NCBI GenBank assembly: GCA_018969485.1
Contig: JAGWYG010000025.1
Coordinates: 1 to 37,232, forward strand
DNA length: 37,232 bases
From: Chloroflexota bacterium
GTDB taxonomy: Bacteria > Chloroflexota > Chloroflexia > Chloroflexales > Roseiflexaceae
Direction of reading: 5' to 3'
How positions within the stretch are numbered: position 1 is the stretch's first letter; each line of letters begins with the position of its first letter. Below the pieces are notes generated by a model. It was not told the origin of the DNA. It made no database searches and was given only the letters and a program-made list of their open reading frames with translations. Made by a program: the position numbers and the translations under genes. Below are positions 15,418 to 24,445 of this stretch, piece after piece.

Positions 15418-16563
15418 ATGAACCTGCCGCTGATGATCGATCTGCCGCATACCCGCGTCGTCATCGGCGTGGGGGTGATGGCTGCCGTGGGCGAGCGCGC
15501 GCGCGCCCTGGGGATGCAGCATGCCTTGATCGTCACTGATCCGCACTTTGCCGGCAGCCCGGTGCTCGACGCCGTGTGTGCATCGCTGGCAGCCTGTGAC
15601 ATCGCGACAACCCGCTACACTGATGTGCTGCCCGATCCGAGCGATGCGAGCGTGGCCGCGGCGGCGCAGGCCTACCGTCGATCGTCGGCTGACGGCGTCG
15701 TCGCGCTCGGCGGCGGCAGTTCGATCGATACGGCCAAAGCGCTCGGCATTCTGGCCCACGCCGCGACCACCAGGATCGATACGTTCTATCTGGGAACCGG
15801 TCGGGCACCCGCTGGCCGGCCACCGCTGATCTGCCTGCCTACGACCGCCGGTACCGGATCCGAGGTGACCGAGGTGGCGGTGGTGACCGACGCGGCGCTG
15901 GGTCGCAAGATGGTCGTACGCCATCCGATCGTCGCGCCCGATGTGGCGCTGATCGATCCTGCCCTCAGCCGGACGATGCCGCCGGCGCTGACTGCGGCGA
16001 CCGGCAGCGATGCCCTGGCACATGCCATCGAGGCGCTCACGTCGAGCATGGCAAACCCTGTCGCCGATGCCCTGGCCAGCGCGGCGCTGCAGCGGGTCAT
16101 CGCCGCGCTGCCGGCCGCATGCCGCAACGGTGCCGATCTGGCGGCGCGCACCGAGATGAGCACCGCTGCGCTGCTCGCGGGACTGGCGTTCAATAGCGCC
16201 CGGCTCCATCTGGGGCATGCGGTCGGGCATGCCCTCGGTACGCGCTATCATCTGCCCCACGGCATCGGGTGCGTCGTGTGCCTGCCGGCGATCGTCGGGT
16301 TCCTCGCGCCGGCGTGCCCGGCTGCCGCTGCTGGCATCGCTGCCGCCTTCGGCACGACCGTCGCGGAGTTGCCGGCGGTCATCACCGCATTCCTCCGCGC
16401 TGTGGGCATCGCCGGATTGGCGACGTGGCTGTCGGCGGATCAGCCGGACATCACGGCTCTGGCGCAGCTGATCGCCCAGGAGACGCGCCTGATCGCGCTG
16501 AGCCCCCGTCAGCCGACGCTGACCGACTGGGCTGCGATGCTCGGGGCGAGTTGGGATGACTGA
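15418..16563 (+). CDS. Iron-containing alcohol dehydrogenase
   Basis: This is a group III NAD(P)-dependent dehydrogenase interconverting alcohols and aldehydes or ketones; the substrate is not determinable. It is about 381 aa, the normal length. Visible features are the dinucleotide loop ALGGGSSIDTAKALG, the family signature LPTTAGTGSEVTEVAVV, and metal ligands Asp in DVALIDP/GSDALAHAIEAL, His in ALAHAIEAL, and two His in LHLGHAVGHALGTRYHLPHG. I chose ATG 15418, nine bases after GAGGAG; ATG 15412 would add two residues but sits only three bases from that site. The gene is monocistronic, divergent from yggS. Confidence 0.9.
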   Translation: MNLPLMIDLPHTRVVIGVGVMAAVGERARALGMQHALIVTDPHFAGSPVLDAVCASLAACDIATTRYTDVLPDPSDASVAAAAQAYRRSSADGVVALGGGSSIDTAKALGILAHAATTRIDTFYLGTGRAPAGRPPLICLPTTAGTGSEVTEVAVVTDAALGRKMVVRHPIVAPDVALIDPALSRTMPPALTAATGSDALAHAIEALTSSMANPVADALASAALQRVIAALPAACRNGADLAARTEMSTAALLAGLAFNSARLHLGHAVGHALGTRYHLPHGIGCVVCLPAIVGFLAPACPAAAAGIAAAFGTTVAELPAVITAFLRAVGIAGLATWLSADQPDITALAQLIAQETRLIALSPRQPTLTDWAAMLGASWDD

Positions 16564-16883
16564 TGCTGTGTCGGCGGGATGCCGGATTGCGCGAGTGCTG
16601 GCGCGTTGATGTTCGGCAGACCGGTGCCGGCGGGCGGTGCGTTGCGGCCGAGGCTGCCGGATCACTACGCCGGGCGCGGTCGCCCGCCGGCGCGCTGGCG
16701 TCGTGAGCGCCGGCTGCGAAGACGCCGATCGCAGCCTTCGTCACCAGGGACGCCGGCGTGCCGCTGCGGTCTCATGGCCGATCATGCCCGCACCCCCCCT
16801 GCGCCGACGCCGTGCGATGCGCCCCGGGGCATCGGTGATGCCACCGCCGAAGGCGTGCGCCGGGCCCGGTGCGGGCGTACGGG

Positions 16884-17026
16884 GGCAGGCTGCTCCATCG
16901 GAGCATGAGATCACGCATCCTGATGTGGCAAGCGCGCGTCCGGGGGTTGCGGCATGTCCGGCCACGGCGCGGGCGCACGGTGCCGCTGCTGGCCAGGCTC
17001 GCCGTGGTATCCCAGCCCCCGAACGC
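16884..17026. repeat. Direct repeat copy A
   Basis: This matches 17071-17219 in direct orientation at an offset of about 187 bases. The central 90 bases, from GCATCCTGATG through GGCCAGGCTCGCCG, differ at only about eight positions; the flanks are looser. It is noncoding as far as I can see. Confidence 0.8.
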
Positions 17027-17070
17027 GGGCCGCCCGCCATGTGAGCGCCCGGGGTGATCGCCATTGCAGC

Positions 17071-17219
17071 GGCAGGTTGTTCCGTAGAAGCATGGGATAG
17101 CGCATCCTGATGCGGCAAGCGCACGTCCGGGGGTTGCGGCATGTCCGGCCAGGGCGCGGGTTCACGGCGCCGCTGCGGGCCAGGCTCGCCGCGGAACCTC
17201 AACAACCTGCCCCCGAACG
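17071..17219. repeat. Direct repeat copy B
   Basis: This is the second copy of the 16884-17026 unit. Both begin with GGCAGG(C/T)TG and end near CCCCCGAACG. Differences are scattered and include small indels near the right end, so reading frame is not conserved between the copies. Confidence 0.8.
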
Positions 17220-17476
17220 TCCGGTGCGGGAGCGCGCACTCGTCACGATCGCTCGCTGGGGATGTCGCCAGCCGGCCGGCGCTGCGCCTGGTCGCGACGG
17301 ACGAACCAGCCTGGTGTTCCGCACGCGATGCGCTCGAGGAGCGATCCGGCAGACGCGACGGCGACCACATCGGCGGGAGGTGCGTCGAGCCCTGATACGC
17401 GCGCAGTGCCGCCGAGCAGCGGCGTGCATGCGCATCGCACCCCGTTCAGCATGCACCCGCAGCGATCCGGCGTCGT

Positions 17477-18802
17477 TCACTCCTGTGGCGCGCCCTCGGG
17501 CGGCGGCCGCGTGATCAGCACGCGATCAATGCGCCGGCCATCCATATCGACGACCTCGAAGGTGAACCCGTGCCAGCGCACGATCTCGCCGACCACCGGA
17601 ATATGTCCGAGCAGCGCCAGGATGAACCCGGCGAACGTTTCGAAGCCGTGCTCGCGCGCCAGCGCATCGACCCCGGGGACGGGCAGGCGTTCCAGGAACG
17701 CGGCGAATGGCATCAGGCCAGCGACGAGATACGTCCCATCATCGCGCTGGACAAACGCCTCGTCGATTTCGTCCGTTTCGTCGGCGATATCGCCGACCAG
17801 TTCCTCAATCATGTCTTCCATCGAGATGACGCCGGCTACCTGGCCGTATTCGTCGAGTACCACCGCCAGTGCGCTGCGCCGCTGCTTCAACTGCTGGAAT
17901 GCGGCGGCAGCACGCTGGCTCTCGAGGATGAAGACGGCCGGACGCATCACGTCGCGGATGGTGATCGATTGCGCCGTGATGAAGGCCGGCAGGACATCCT
18001 TCACATAGAGCATGCCGACAACGTGATCCAGCGAGTCGGCGTAGACCGGCAGCCGCGAGTAGCCGCTCTCGTTGAAGATGCGCAATACCTCGGCGACCGG
18101 CGTCGTGTCCTCGACGGCGACGATCTGGGTGCGCGGCGTCATGATCGAGCGGATCACTCGGTCGGAGAACGTGAAGACGTTGGTGATCAGCTCGTGCTCC
18201 GATGCGGCGACGGTGCCGCCGGCGGTGCCTTCGCGCGAGAGCGCGATGATGTCCTGCTCGGTGACGCTGGCTTCGACGACCGTCTTGCGCCCCAGCAGGC
18301 GTAAGACCACCTCGGTGGAAAACGTCAGAAAGCTGACGATGGGACCGGCGATGCGGGCGAGGCGTGCCATGACGGGCGCGACGGAGGCGGCGATGCCTTC
18401 GGCGTGCTGCAGCGCCAGACGTTTGGGGACGAGCTCGCCGATGATCAGTGACAGGTAGCTGATCGCCAGGGCGACGACCACGGCGCCAATCGTCTCGGCG
18501 TATGGGGCGAGCAGCGCGACGCCGCTCACCGATGCCGCGATGCGCTCGCTCAGGCCGGCGCCGCCGAAGACGGCGGCGAATGTGCCGAAGACCGTGATGC
18601 CAACCTGGACCGTCGAGAGGAATCGGCTCGGATGCTCGGCAAGCCCGAGTGCCGCTTTGGCACCGGCATTGCCATCGGCAGCGCTCCGCTCGAGCCGCCC
18701 CTTGCGCGCCGAGACCACGGCAATCTCTGAGGCGGCAAAGAAGCCGTTGGCGATGATCAGAATGACGATGATGACGATTTCGATGGCAGAACTTTCAGGC
18801 AT
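17477..18802 (-). CDS. CNNM/CorC (hemolysin-like) CBS-domain membrane protein
   Basis: This is an integral membrane protein of the DUF21-CBS-CorC_HlyC family, whose members are implicated in Mg2+/Co2+ or Na+ transport; several are annotated as hemolysins by tradition. It is 441 aa. Order: a DUF21 domain with four hydrophobic segments (about residues 1-190, including NGFFAASEIAVVSARK and IIGELVPKRLAL), paired CBS domains (about 205-330, starting VIRSIMTPRTQIVAVE and ending VLDEYGQVAGVISMEDMIEELVGDI), then a C-terminal transporter-associated domain. The start has only a weak ribosome binding site. It is transcribed alone. Confidence 0.92.
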   Translation of the reverse strand: MPESSAIEIVIIVILIIANGFFAASEIAVVSARKGRLERSAADGNAGAKAALGLAEHPSRFLSTVQVGITVFGTFAAVFGGAGLSERIAASVSGVALLAPYAETIGAVVVALAISYLSLIIGELVPKRLALQHAEGIAASVAPVMARLARIAGPIVSFLTFSTEVVLRLLGRKTVVEASVTEQDIIALSREGTAGGTVAASEHELITNVFTFSDRVIRSIMTPRTQIVAVEDTTPVAEVLRIFNESGYSRLPVYADSLDHVVGMLYVKDVLPAFITAQSITIRDVMRPAVFILESQRAAAAFQQLKQRRSALAVVLDEYGQVAGVISMEDMIEELVGDIADETDEIDEAFVQRDDGTYLVAGLMPFAAFLERLPVPGVDALAREHGFETFAGFILALLGHIPVVGEIVRWHGFTFEVVDMDGRRIDRVLITRPPPEGAPQE

Positions 18803-18831
18803 GAACCGCTCTGCTGTCTGTGTCCGCGTTC

Positions 18832-18840
18832 AGTATACCA
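18832..18840 (-). promoter_or_regulatory. Extended -10 of the CorC-like gene
   Basis: On the minus strand TGG followed by TATACT gives an extended -10 about 30 bases before ATG 18802. No -35 box is evident. The rest of the 18803-19101 gap shows nothing else that I recognise. Confidence 0.52.
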
Positions 18841-19101
18841 GAAGCGGCACGGTCGCGCAGCGCGGTGACTGATGGTTGTTTGTACGATGGCGTCGCGCGC
18901 CGTCATGGATGAGCGTACACGCGCTCCGCGGCCGCGCGCGGCGTCAGCGCAGCCGTGCCACCGATGCCGTGACGCGGCAGCAGCCCGCGGTTTGCCACGC
19001 ATCTCCGCCGCTGTGGCGGCAGGCAGCGCGCCAGCGGTTCGGTCGCGCCGGGAAGCGCGAGCCGGGGTCGATCCCGGCCGCGCCGTACACGCCGGTCCCG
19101 G

Positions 19102-20115
19102 TCAGTCGAGATACGACTGCAGCCTCGCGCCGACGACCGGGTTCCGCAGATAGCGCAGCGCATCCGCTTCGAGCTGTCGGGTACGCTCGCGGGTGATGCC
19201 GAAGGCATGCCCGACTTCTTCGAGCGTGCGGCGACGGCCATCGGTCAGGCCATAGCGGAGTTGCAGGATGGCGCGCTCGCGATCCGGCAACGCCATCAGG
19301 GCGTCGGCGATGTCGCGCTGCAGCATCCGCTGCGCGGCGAGTTCCAGCGGCGGGTCGCTGTGCTCGTCGGCAACCACGTCGCCGACCAGGCCATCGCCAT
19401 CGGCGCCGAGTGGCTGCTCGAGCGAGATTGGCTGTGCCGACGCCTGGATCAGCCGTTCGACGCGGCGCTCGCTGATGCCGAGCGCAGCGGCGAGCTCGGC
19501 CGTGCTCGCCTCTCGCCCGAGCGTCTGCTCAATCTGGCGGCTCGCTCGCCGCATCTGGCTGATCGCATCGCTGAGGTGGACGGGCAGCCGGATGACGCGG
19601 CTTTGCTCGGCGATGGCACGCGAGATGGCCTGGCGGATCCACCAGGTCGCATAGGTCGAGAACCGGTTCCCTTTGGTGTGATCGAATTTCTCGACGGCGC
19701 GCATCAGGCCGATGTTGCCCTCCTGGATGAGATCCATGAACGAGAGCGGCCCGCCGATGTATTTCTTGGCGACGCTGACGACGAGCCGCAGATTTGCCTG
19801 GATGAGCCGCCGTCGCGCGTCCTCACCCTGCGTGACCGCAGTGATACGGGCATGTCGCTCGATCAGGGATTCGGTGACGCGGGGCGCTACCCGGGCCAGC
19901 GTGCGGCCATGCTCGATCAGCCGCGCGAGTTCGACTTCTTCCTGCGCGTTGAGCAGGGCAACCTGGCCGATCTCGCGCAGGTACGTCTGCACGGTGTCTT
20001 CGCTGGCATCGTCGTGTCGTCCACGCGGCATGATGTCGTCATCGTGCGCGTCGCTGGCATCGTCGTCGATCCGATACCTGGTGGTGCCCAACGTCGTCGT
20101 TCGCTGCTCACTCAT
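19102..20115 (-). CDS. RpoD-family sigma factor (group 1/2)
   Basis: This is a sigma-70 family transcription initiation factor of 337 aa. Visible regions are 1.2 ([32 protein letters not shown]), 2.1-2.4 ([47 protein letters not shown] then [20 protein letters not shown]), 3.0 ([17 protein letters not shown]) and 4.2 ([28 protein letters not shown]). There is no long region 1.1; the N-terminus is a short acidic stretch rich in Asp. That length suggests a group 2 or a streamlined primary sigma factor. ATG 20115 has GAGGAG five bases upstream; the frame is open further upstream without a site. I cannot tell primary from alternative by sequence alone. Confidence 0.93.
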   Translation of the reverse strand: MSEQRTTTLGTTRYRIDDDASDAHDDDIMPRGRHDDASEDTVQTYLREIGQVALLNAQEEVELARLIEHGRTLARVAPRVTESLIERHARITAVTQGEDARRRLIQANLRLVVSVAKKYIGGPLSFMDLIQEGNIGLMRAVEKFDHTKGNRFSTYATWWIRQAISRAIAEQSRVIRLPVHLSDAISQMRRASRQIEQTLGREASTAELAAALGISERRVERLIQASAQPISLEQPLGADGDGLVGDVVADEHSDPPLELAAQRMLQRDIADALMALPDRERAILQLRYGLTDGRRRTLEEVGHAFGITRERTRQLEADALRYLRNPVVGARLQSYLD

Positions 20116-20775
20116 ACCTGCTCCTCGGTTTCCTCGATCGATAGTGAGGCGCTGGGTGCCCGGCATGACCACGCCGCCGGGCCTCGCTGTGTGATACGTC
20201 GGTGATGCGCTGGTGGATGTCGCGGCGATGCGCGATGATCGCGGCCGGTCGGGCTCACCTGCCTCCCGGATCCGCAGTGCGCGACGGCGCGTCGTCTGGC
20301 TTCGCGGTCGGCGCAGCGGGGTGCTGGCCGCCCGGGCGCCGTCGGGCGCACATTGCCGCACGGGCTCCGCCGGTCGTTCGGCATACGCTCACCCGGCGTC
20401 CCGCACAGCCGCCGGCGTGATGTCGCTGGCGGTCATGCCTGGACTGTGGTGCTGGTGGCGTGGTCATTCGTGGCAGCGGCGCCATCTGGCGTGTGCGGCA
20501 CGAGGATCGCCGGCACGCGCGCCAATGCTGCTGCGAGGGATGCGACGCCCTGCCGCCGATCGCTGATGACCGCGATGCTGGCCAGGCTGGGCGCTCAGCA
20601 CGTGCAATCGAGATGAACGCACAGGATCAGTGTTTGTAGGGCGTGTGGCGGTCGTACGCATGCCTGGTGGAGTCGTGTTCCTCCTGGTAGAGCACCGATT
20701 CATGATGTGTGAATGTGTCTGACTGGCCGCACAGCAATTCGCTGCGCGCAATGCTTATCGCCTGGCCATGATCCG
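20116..20775. other. Gap between sigma factor and hydrolase genes
   Basis: This is a divergent intergenic stretch. I see no supported gene or RNA in it. Open frames are short, Arg-rich, and lack ribosome binding sites. It should hold the promoter of the sigma gene, which I cannot locate. Confidence 0.45.
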
Positions 20776-20784
20776 TGCTATAGT
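20776..20784 (+). promoter_or_regulatory. Extended -10 of the beta-lactamase-fold hydrolase
   Basis: TGC followed by TATAGT forms an extended -10 about 37 bases before ATG 20822. TTATCG 18 bases upstream is a poor -35. Confidence 0.52.
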
Positions 20785-20821
20785 GAAACACGGATCGATA
20801 TCTGGGGAAGGAGATCCAGCC

Positions 20822-21973
20822 ATGAGTGACCTCGATACCGTGTTGGACGACGCAGTCGCGGCAAACGATGTTCCTTTTCTCGTGGCCATGTCAGGAAGCT
20901 CCAGTAGCATCACGTGGTCCGGCGCAGCCGGCGAACGATCGCCTGGCGCCTCGGCGACGGTAGACACGGTCTTCCGTCTCTTCTCGATGACCAAGGCGAT
21001 CGGATCGACTGCTGCGATGATTCTGATCGATCGCGGAATGCTCAGCATGGATACGCCGGTGATCGAGGTCATCCCCGAGTTTGCCGGGATCCGGCTGCTC
21101 GAAGGCTTCGATACGGATGGCGCACCGCTGCTGCGCGCGCCGGGCAGGCAGGTGACGGTGCGTCATCTCGCGACCCACACGTCCGGCTTCGTCTACGAGT
21201 TCTGGAACACGGACATGCCGAAGTATCTCGCGGCAACCGGGCACCCGACCATTCTGAGCGGCCTCAAGGCGTCGCTGTCGTATCCGTTGCTGTTCGAGCC
21301 GGGCGAGCGCTGGGATTACGGTATCGGCATCGACTGGCTCGGTCAGATCGTTGAAGCCATCGATGGCCGCCGCGTTGATACGTTCTGCCGCGAGGAGATC
21401 TTTGGGCCGCTCGGCATGGTCGACAGCGACTTCGAGCCGAGCGAGCGCCTTGCTCCGCGCCTGGCAGCCGTCAAAATCCGCGGCGAAGATGGCTCTTTCG
21501 CTGATTTCAGCATCGCTCCGCCGCCGAACCCCGAAGTCTATGGCATGGGGCACCATATCTACTCGACTGCGCCCGACTACATGCGTTTTCTGCGCATGCT
21601 GCTCAACAAAGGCCAGCTCGATGGCAATCGTGTGCTCAGCGAGGCGGCAGTCGCGGCGATGCTGGCGAATCAGATCGGCGATCTGCGCGTCGGCAAACTG
21701 GTGTCGATCGCTCCTGCGCTGACGGCTGATGCTGAGTTCTATCCCGGCGTCCCCAAGACTCACAGCTTTGGCTTCGTTCGCGTCGAGGAAGATGTGCCCG
21801 GACGGTGCTCTGCTGGCTCACAGATCTGGGCCGGGGTGCTGAACATGCACTACTGGCTTGATCCGGCGCGCGACGTGGCGGCGGTGATCATGACCCAGTC
21901 GCTGCCCTTTGTCGAGCCGCGCTTCATGCAGGTGTACGAGCGCTACGAACGCGCTGTCTATGCCGGCATGTGA
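20822..21973 (+). CDS. Serine hydrolase, class C beta-lactamase/PBP4* family
   Basis: This is a serine hydrolase of the beta-lactamase (PF00144-type) fold. Members include esterases, D-aminopeptidases and lactone or amide hydrolases, so resistance to beta-lactams should not be assumed. It is 383 aa. The nucleophile is Ser55 with Lys58 in FSMTKAIG. The second motif Tyr is in RWDYGIGIDWLG (about residue 165), and the third motif is HSFGFVR near residue 318. The PGRQVTVRHLATHTSGF segment is typical. There is no signal peptide, so it appears cytoplasmic. ATG 20822 has AAGGAG upstream. It is monocistronic. Confidence 0.9.
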   Translation: MSDLDTVLDDAVAANDVPFLVAMSGSSSSITWSGAAGERSPGASATVDTVFRLFSMTKAIGSTAAMILIDRGMLSMDTPVIEVIPEFAGIRLLEGFDTDGAPLLRAPGRQVTVRHLATHTSGFVYEFWNTDMPKYLAATGHPTILSGLKASLSYPLLFEPGERWDYGIGIDWLGQIVEAIDGRRVDTFCREEIFGPLGMVDSDFEPSERLAPRLAAVKIRGEDGSFADFSIAPPPNPEVYGMGHHIYSTAPDYMRFLRMLLNKGQLDGNRVLSEAAVAAMLANQIGDLRVGKLVSIAPALTADAEFYPGVPKTHSFGFVRVEEDVPGRCSAGSQIWAGVLNMHYWLDPARDVAAVIMTQSLPFVEPRFMQVYERYERAVYAGM

Positions 21974-22603
21974 GTCGCCGACCGCGCTGACCCCATCTGT
22001 TGCACCGTGATGCCGTGGTTCTCTGGCGTGCCATGACGACGACCTGACGAACGCTGGCTTCACGCGCAGCCTGCTGGCGCGCGTCTGGCGTATTGATGCC
22101 GAGTCGCTCAGGAGTCGGCACGACGCGCATGTGCGACGCATCAGGCCAGGCGCTGGCTACACTGCATGGCTGTCATGTTCGATGAAGCGTGCTGGTGATG
22201 CACACACGCGCTATCCCCGCCGATCGCGCGTCATCGGCCGCGTCTGGTTGCCGCGGTTGCTTGTCAGGTCGCCGAGGCGCCGTCATCGCATGATCGCGTT
22301 CGACCTCACCGGGTCATGCTGAGCCCCGGTAGCGCATTCGCCGCAGATCAGCCGCTGCCACATCGCACCATGCCTGCCTCGCAGCATGCTGTACGTGTCG
22401 TATGTATGCCGCGATGCTACCATGCGATGCTGCTCTGTAGCCTGCCCAGCTCATCAATTGTGATGATTTTTGCTTGTCGATGATTATATCGGTGAGCAGT
22501 ATCTTCTATAATAATCTGGCGACCATCTGTTTGATGTATGCCGCATATGTCTGGAACGCGGTTGCGATCGATTGGTATTCGATGATTTAAGTGAGAATAT
22601 AGC
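21974..22603. other. Gap leading into the AT-rich island
   Basis: From 21974 to about 22430 the base composition is like the rest of the genome and I see no supported gene. From about 22430 it turns AT-rich, in step with the nuclease gene that follows. A short minus-strand frame (22417-22605) spans the AT-rich part but has no ribosome binding site or recognised family. Confidence 0.5.
22507..22512 (+). promoter_or_regulatory. Possible -10 of the nuclease gene
   Basis: A perfect TATAAT lies 91 bases before the nuclease ATG inside AT-rich DNA. Without a clear -35 and in such composition it could be chance. Confidence 0.3.
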
Positions 22604-23497
22604 ATGGTAAACTCAAATATCGCCAGTAACTTGTTAGAACGACTCGTTATTGCAGTTAAACGAATCGCTACTGCACTTAAGCGGATGATTGGCTGCTCTC
22701 AGCCGGAATCCACGATTATTGAACAACCTGCACGATCAATTGCCACACAATCGTTGCTGGATTTGCATAATCCTGTCAATTCAATACACCGATACATTTT
22801 GAGCAACGGTATTACGGTTCAGTCGTTTCGAACTGAACATGTTGAAGATACGCAAGTTAATCAAATGACCTGGTACATGGGTGAACGATTTAAATCGATC
22901 GAACCGTTTCTGGCAACGATCAAACGTCACATCAGTGGCGAAAAGTTTCGTTTTTCCATGGTGAATTTTCATCAGCGACAGATCAGTGATGTGTGCCAGT
23001 TTGCGATCATGGCTCACACACTAGGTTTTCTGACTCGCTATCAGTACTACTCGAAACAGCGTATAATTGTTGGGTGTGTTGCAGCTACTCCAAAGGTTCA
23101 GAATTTTTTTAATGGACTCTGGTTTGAGCGATACATTGTACAAAAAATCAACAAAATCATCAATTCGTATGAACAACATGTACAACAACGACTCAATATT
23201 GTAATGCTGGAAAACGTGATTATTATTCTCAATAATGGTAATCAGCGCGAAATTGACTTACTTATCTCAGTGAACGATGAAATATATTATATTGAAGCTA
23301 AAACCGGTGATATCGATGGAAGTTTCTATCAAAAATATAGAAAGATTGCTGGCTTCCTGGATATTCCGAACAAGCGAATGATTGTTGTGCGTGCCCGGAC
23401 GACTATGCATGAAACCTGCAATCATGGCGTGCTCGTGTGTTCAATCGGCGCATTCGAGCAACGGATGCGGAGCGTGTTCGATCGGCACGCGCGCTGA
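22604..23497 (+). CDS. Probable PD-(D/E)XK nuclease, DUF1887/Card1-like C-terminus
   Basis: This 297-aa protein is probably a nuclease. Its C-terminal half carries a PD-(D/E)XK pattern: Glu175 in FFNGLWFERYI, Asp218 in NQREIDLLI, and Glu231-Ala-Lys233 in IYYIEAKTG. The GxWFE-x(n)-EID-x(n)-EAKTG order is that of the nuclease domain in DUF1887/Card1 proteins. Residues 95-170 may form a winged-helix-like part. The N-terminus (1-60) is basic and shows no clear Rossmann CARF fold, so it is not a standard Card1. Both gene and upstream DNA are strongly AT-rich, unlike everything around it, which points to horizontal transfer. The ribosome binding site (GTGAGA) is weak. No CRISPR array or cas gene is in the window. 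The role, for instance in defence, is an inference. Confidence 0.7.
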   Translation: MVNSNIASNLLERLVIAVKRIATALKRMIGCSQPESTIIEQPARSIATQSLLDLHNPVNSIHRYILSNGITVQSFRTEHVEDTQVNQMTWYMGERFKSIEPFLATIKRHISGEKFRFSMVNFHQRQISDVCQFAIMAHTLGFLTRYQYYSKQRIIVGCVAATPKVQNFFNGLWFERYIVQKINKIINSYEQHVQQRLNIVMLENVIIILNNGNQREIDLLISVNDEIYYIEAKTGDIDGSFYQKYRKIAGFLDIPNKRMIVVRARTTMHETCNHGVLVCSIGAFEQRMRSVFDRHAR

Positions 23498-23568
23498 CCA
23501 GCGGCGGCGAGGCGGCCACATGGCGCAGGCACCGCGCCAGACGGACGGTGTGCGGTGCCGGGCTGCGG

Positions 23569-23574
23569 TATGAT
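23569..23574 (+). promoter_or_regulatory. -10 box of the SDR gene
   Basis: TATGAT lies 24 bases before ATG 23599 and just after the AT-rich nuclease gene, so the SDR operon does not depend on that gene's promoter. No clear -35 is seen. Confidence 0.42.
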
Positions 23575-23598
23575 GGGCGCCGTGCGATGGAGGCAGGC

Positions 23599-24378
23599 AT
23601 GGATCCGCGTGGCCGCAGCGTCATCATCACCGGCGCATCATCAGGGATCGGTGCAGCCGCGGCGCACACCTTTGCCGCCGCCGGTGCGCACCTGATCATC
23701 AGCGGACGCGACCACGCGCGGCTGGATGCCGTCGCCGCCGCCACCGGCGCCATCGCGATCGCCGGCGACCTGACCGCGCCCGGGGCTGCCGAAGCGCTGG
23801 TCGATGCGGCGAATCGGCACTACGGTCGCGTCGACCTCATCATCGCCAATGCCGGCGCCGGGCTCGCCGCGCCCGCGCTGACCACCGATGCCGGCGCGCT
23901 GCAGGCGATCCTGGCGGTCAATCTCATCGCTCCGCTCGCGCTCATCCAGGCAGCCGCGCCGACGATGCGGCGCCAGCAGCGCGGTCAGTGCATCCTGGTC
24001 TCCTCAGTCGTCGGTTGGCGAGCGCTGCCCTGGGCTGGCGCCTATGCTGCCAGCAAGGCAGCGCTCGACCGGATGAGCGAGGCGTTGCGCGTCGAGCTCG
24101 CCGGCAGCGGCATCGCAATCACGCTGGTTCGCCCGGGCACGACGGCGACGCCATTCCACCAGCGCCGGCCGGGTGCCAGCGCCGAGCGGCGCGCGCGTAT
24201 TCCCGCCGGCGTCGCGCCGGCCGTCGTCGCGCATGCCCTGCTGCGGGCAGCCCGCCGCGAGCCACGCGTCGCCTATGTCGGCTGGCGCGACCGGCTGCTG
24301 ATCCTGGCTGCGCTGCTCGCGCCCGGCATCACCGACCGGACGCTCGCGCAGCGCATTCGCTGGCAGCCGGATCCGTGA
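23599..24378 (+). CDS. Short-chain dehydrogenase/reductase
   Basis: This is an NAD(P)-dependent oxidoreductase of the classical SDR family (259 aa); the substrate is unknown. Visible features are the cofactor loop TGASSGIGAAAA (about residues 10-21), the structural IIANAGAG (NAG motif), the catalytic Ser in ILVSSVVGW, and Tyr/Lys in AYAASKAALDRM. The C-terminus has a hydrophobic stretch RLLILAALLAPGI that may be a membrane-contact helix. I chose ATG 23599 with GGAGGC just upstream; an in-frame ATG at 23587 overlaps that site. The next gene starts 67 bases downstream with its own promoter. Confidence 0.91.
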   Translation: MDPRGRSVIITGASSGIGAAAAHTFAAAGAHLIISGRDHARLDAVAAATGAIAIAGDLTAPGAAEALVDAANRHYGRVDLIIANAGAGLAAPALTTDAGALQAILAVNLIAPLALIQAAAPTMRRQQRGQCILVSSVVGWRALPWAGAYAASKAALDRMSEALRVELAGSGIAITLVRPGTTATPFHQRRPGASAERRARIPAGVAPAVVAHALLRAARREPRVAYVGWRDRLLILAALLAPGITDRTLAQRIRWQPDP

Positions 24379-24386
24379 GATCCACG

Positions 24387-24395
24387 TGCTATAAT
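24387..24395 (+). promoter_or_regulatory. Extended -10 of the CpXC gene
   Basis: TGC followed by a consensus TATAAT is about 50 bases before ATG 24446. The -35 position holds no good match. Confidence 0.58.
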
Positions 24396-24445
24396 CCTCT
24401 GGCGGCGCATGCAGGCGCCGCGCCAGCCAGACGGAGGCGGTCGTC

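Larger units (their letters stand above)
16564..17476. other. Long GC-rich gap with a direct repeat
   Basis: No convincing gene is seen. Open frames on both strands are Arg/Pro/Ala-rich, lack ribosome binding sites and resemble no family. The main structure is a direct repeat of about 145 bases. A 6-bp hairpin (TGCTCC-ATC-GGAGCA near 16891) lies at the start of the first copy and is only partly kept in the second. No T-rich terminator is visible. Confidence 0.55.

Noticed and set aside
15136-16665. Minus-strand 509-residue open frame
   Set aside because: It is antisense to the iron-type alcohol dehydrogenase and is Arg/Gln/His-rich with no family features.
20822-21973. Antibiotic resistance beta-lactamase
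   Set aside because: The SxxK and YxG motifs show the fold, but there is no signal peptide and the family is mostly esterases and peptidases.
22417-22605. Minus-strand 62-residue frame beside the nuclease gene
   Set aside because: It is AT-rich like the island and contains a mildly nuclease-like IIIED segment, but has no ribosome binding site, ends in unrelated GC-rich DNA and is too short to support.
22430-23497. Complete type III CRISPR accessory system
   Set aside because: Only the nuclease-like gene is present; no repeats, cas10 or cyclic-nucleotide synthase gene occurs in the window and no CARF domain is evident.
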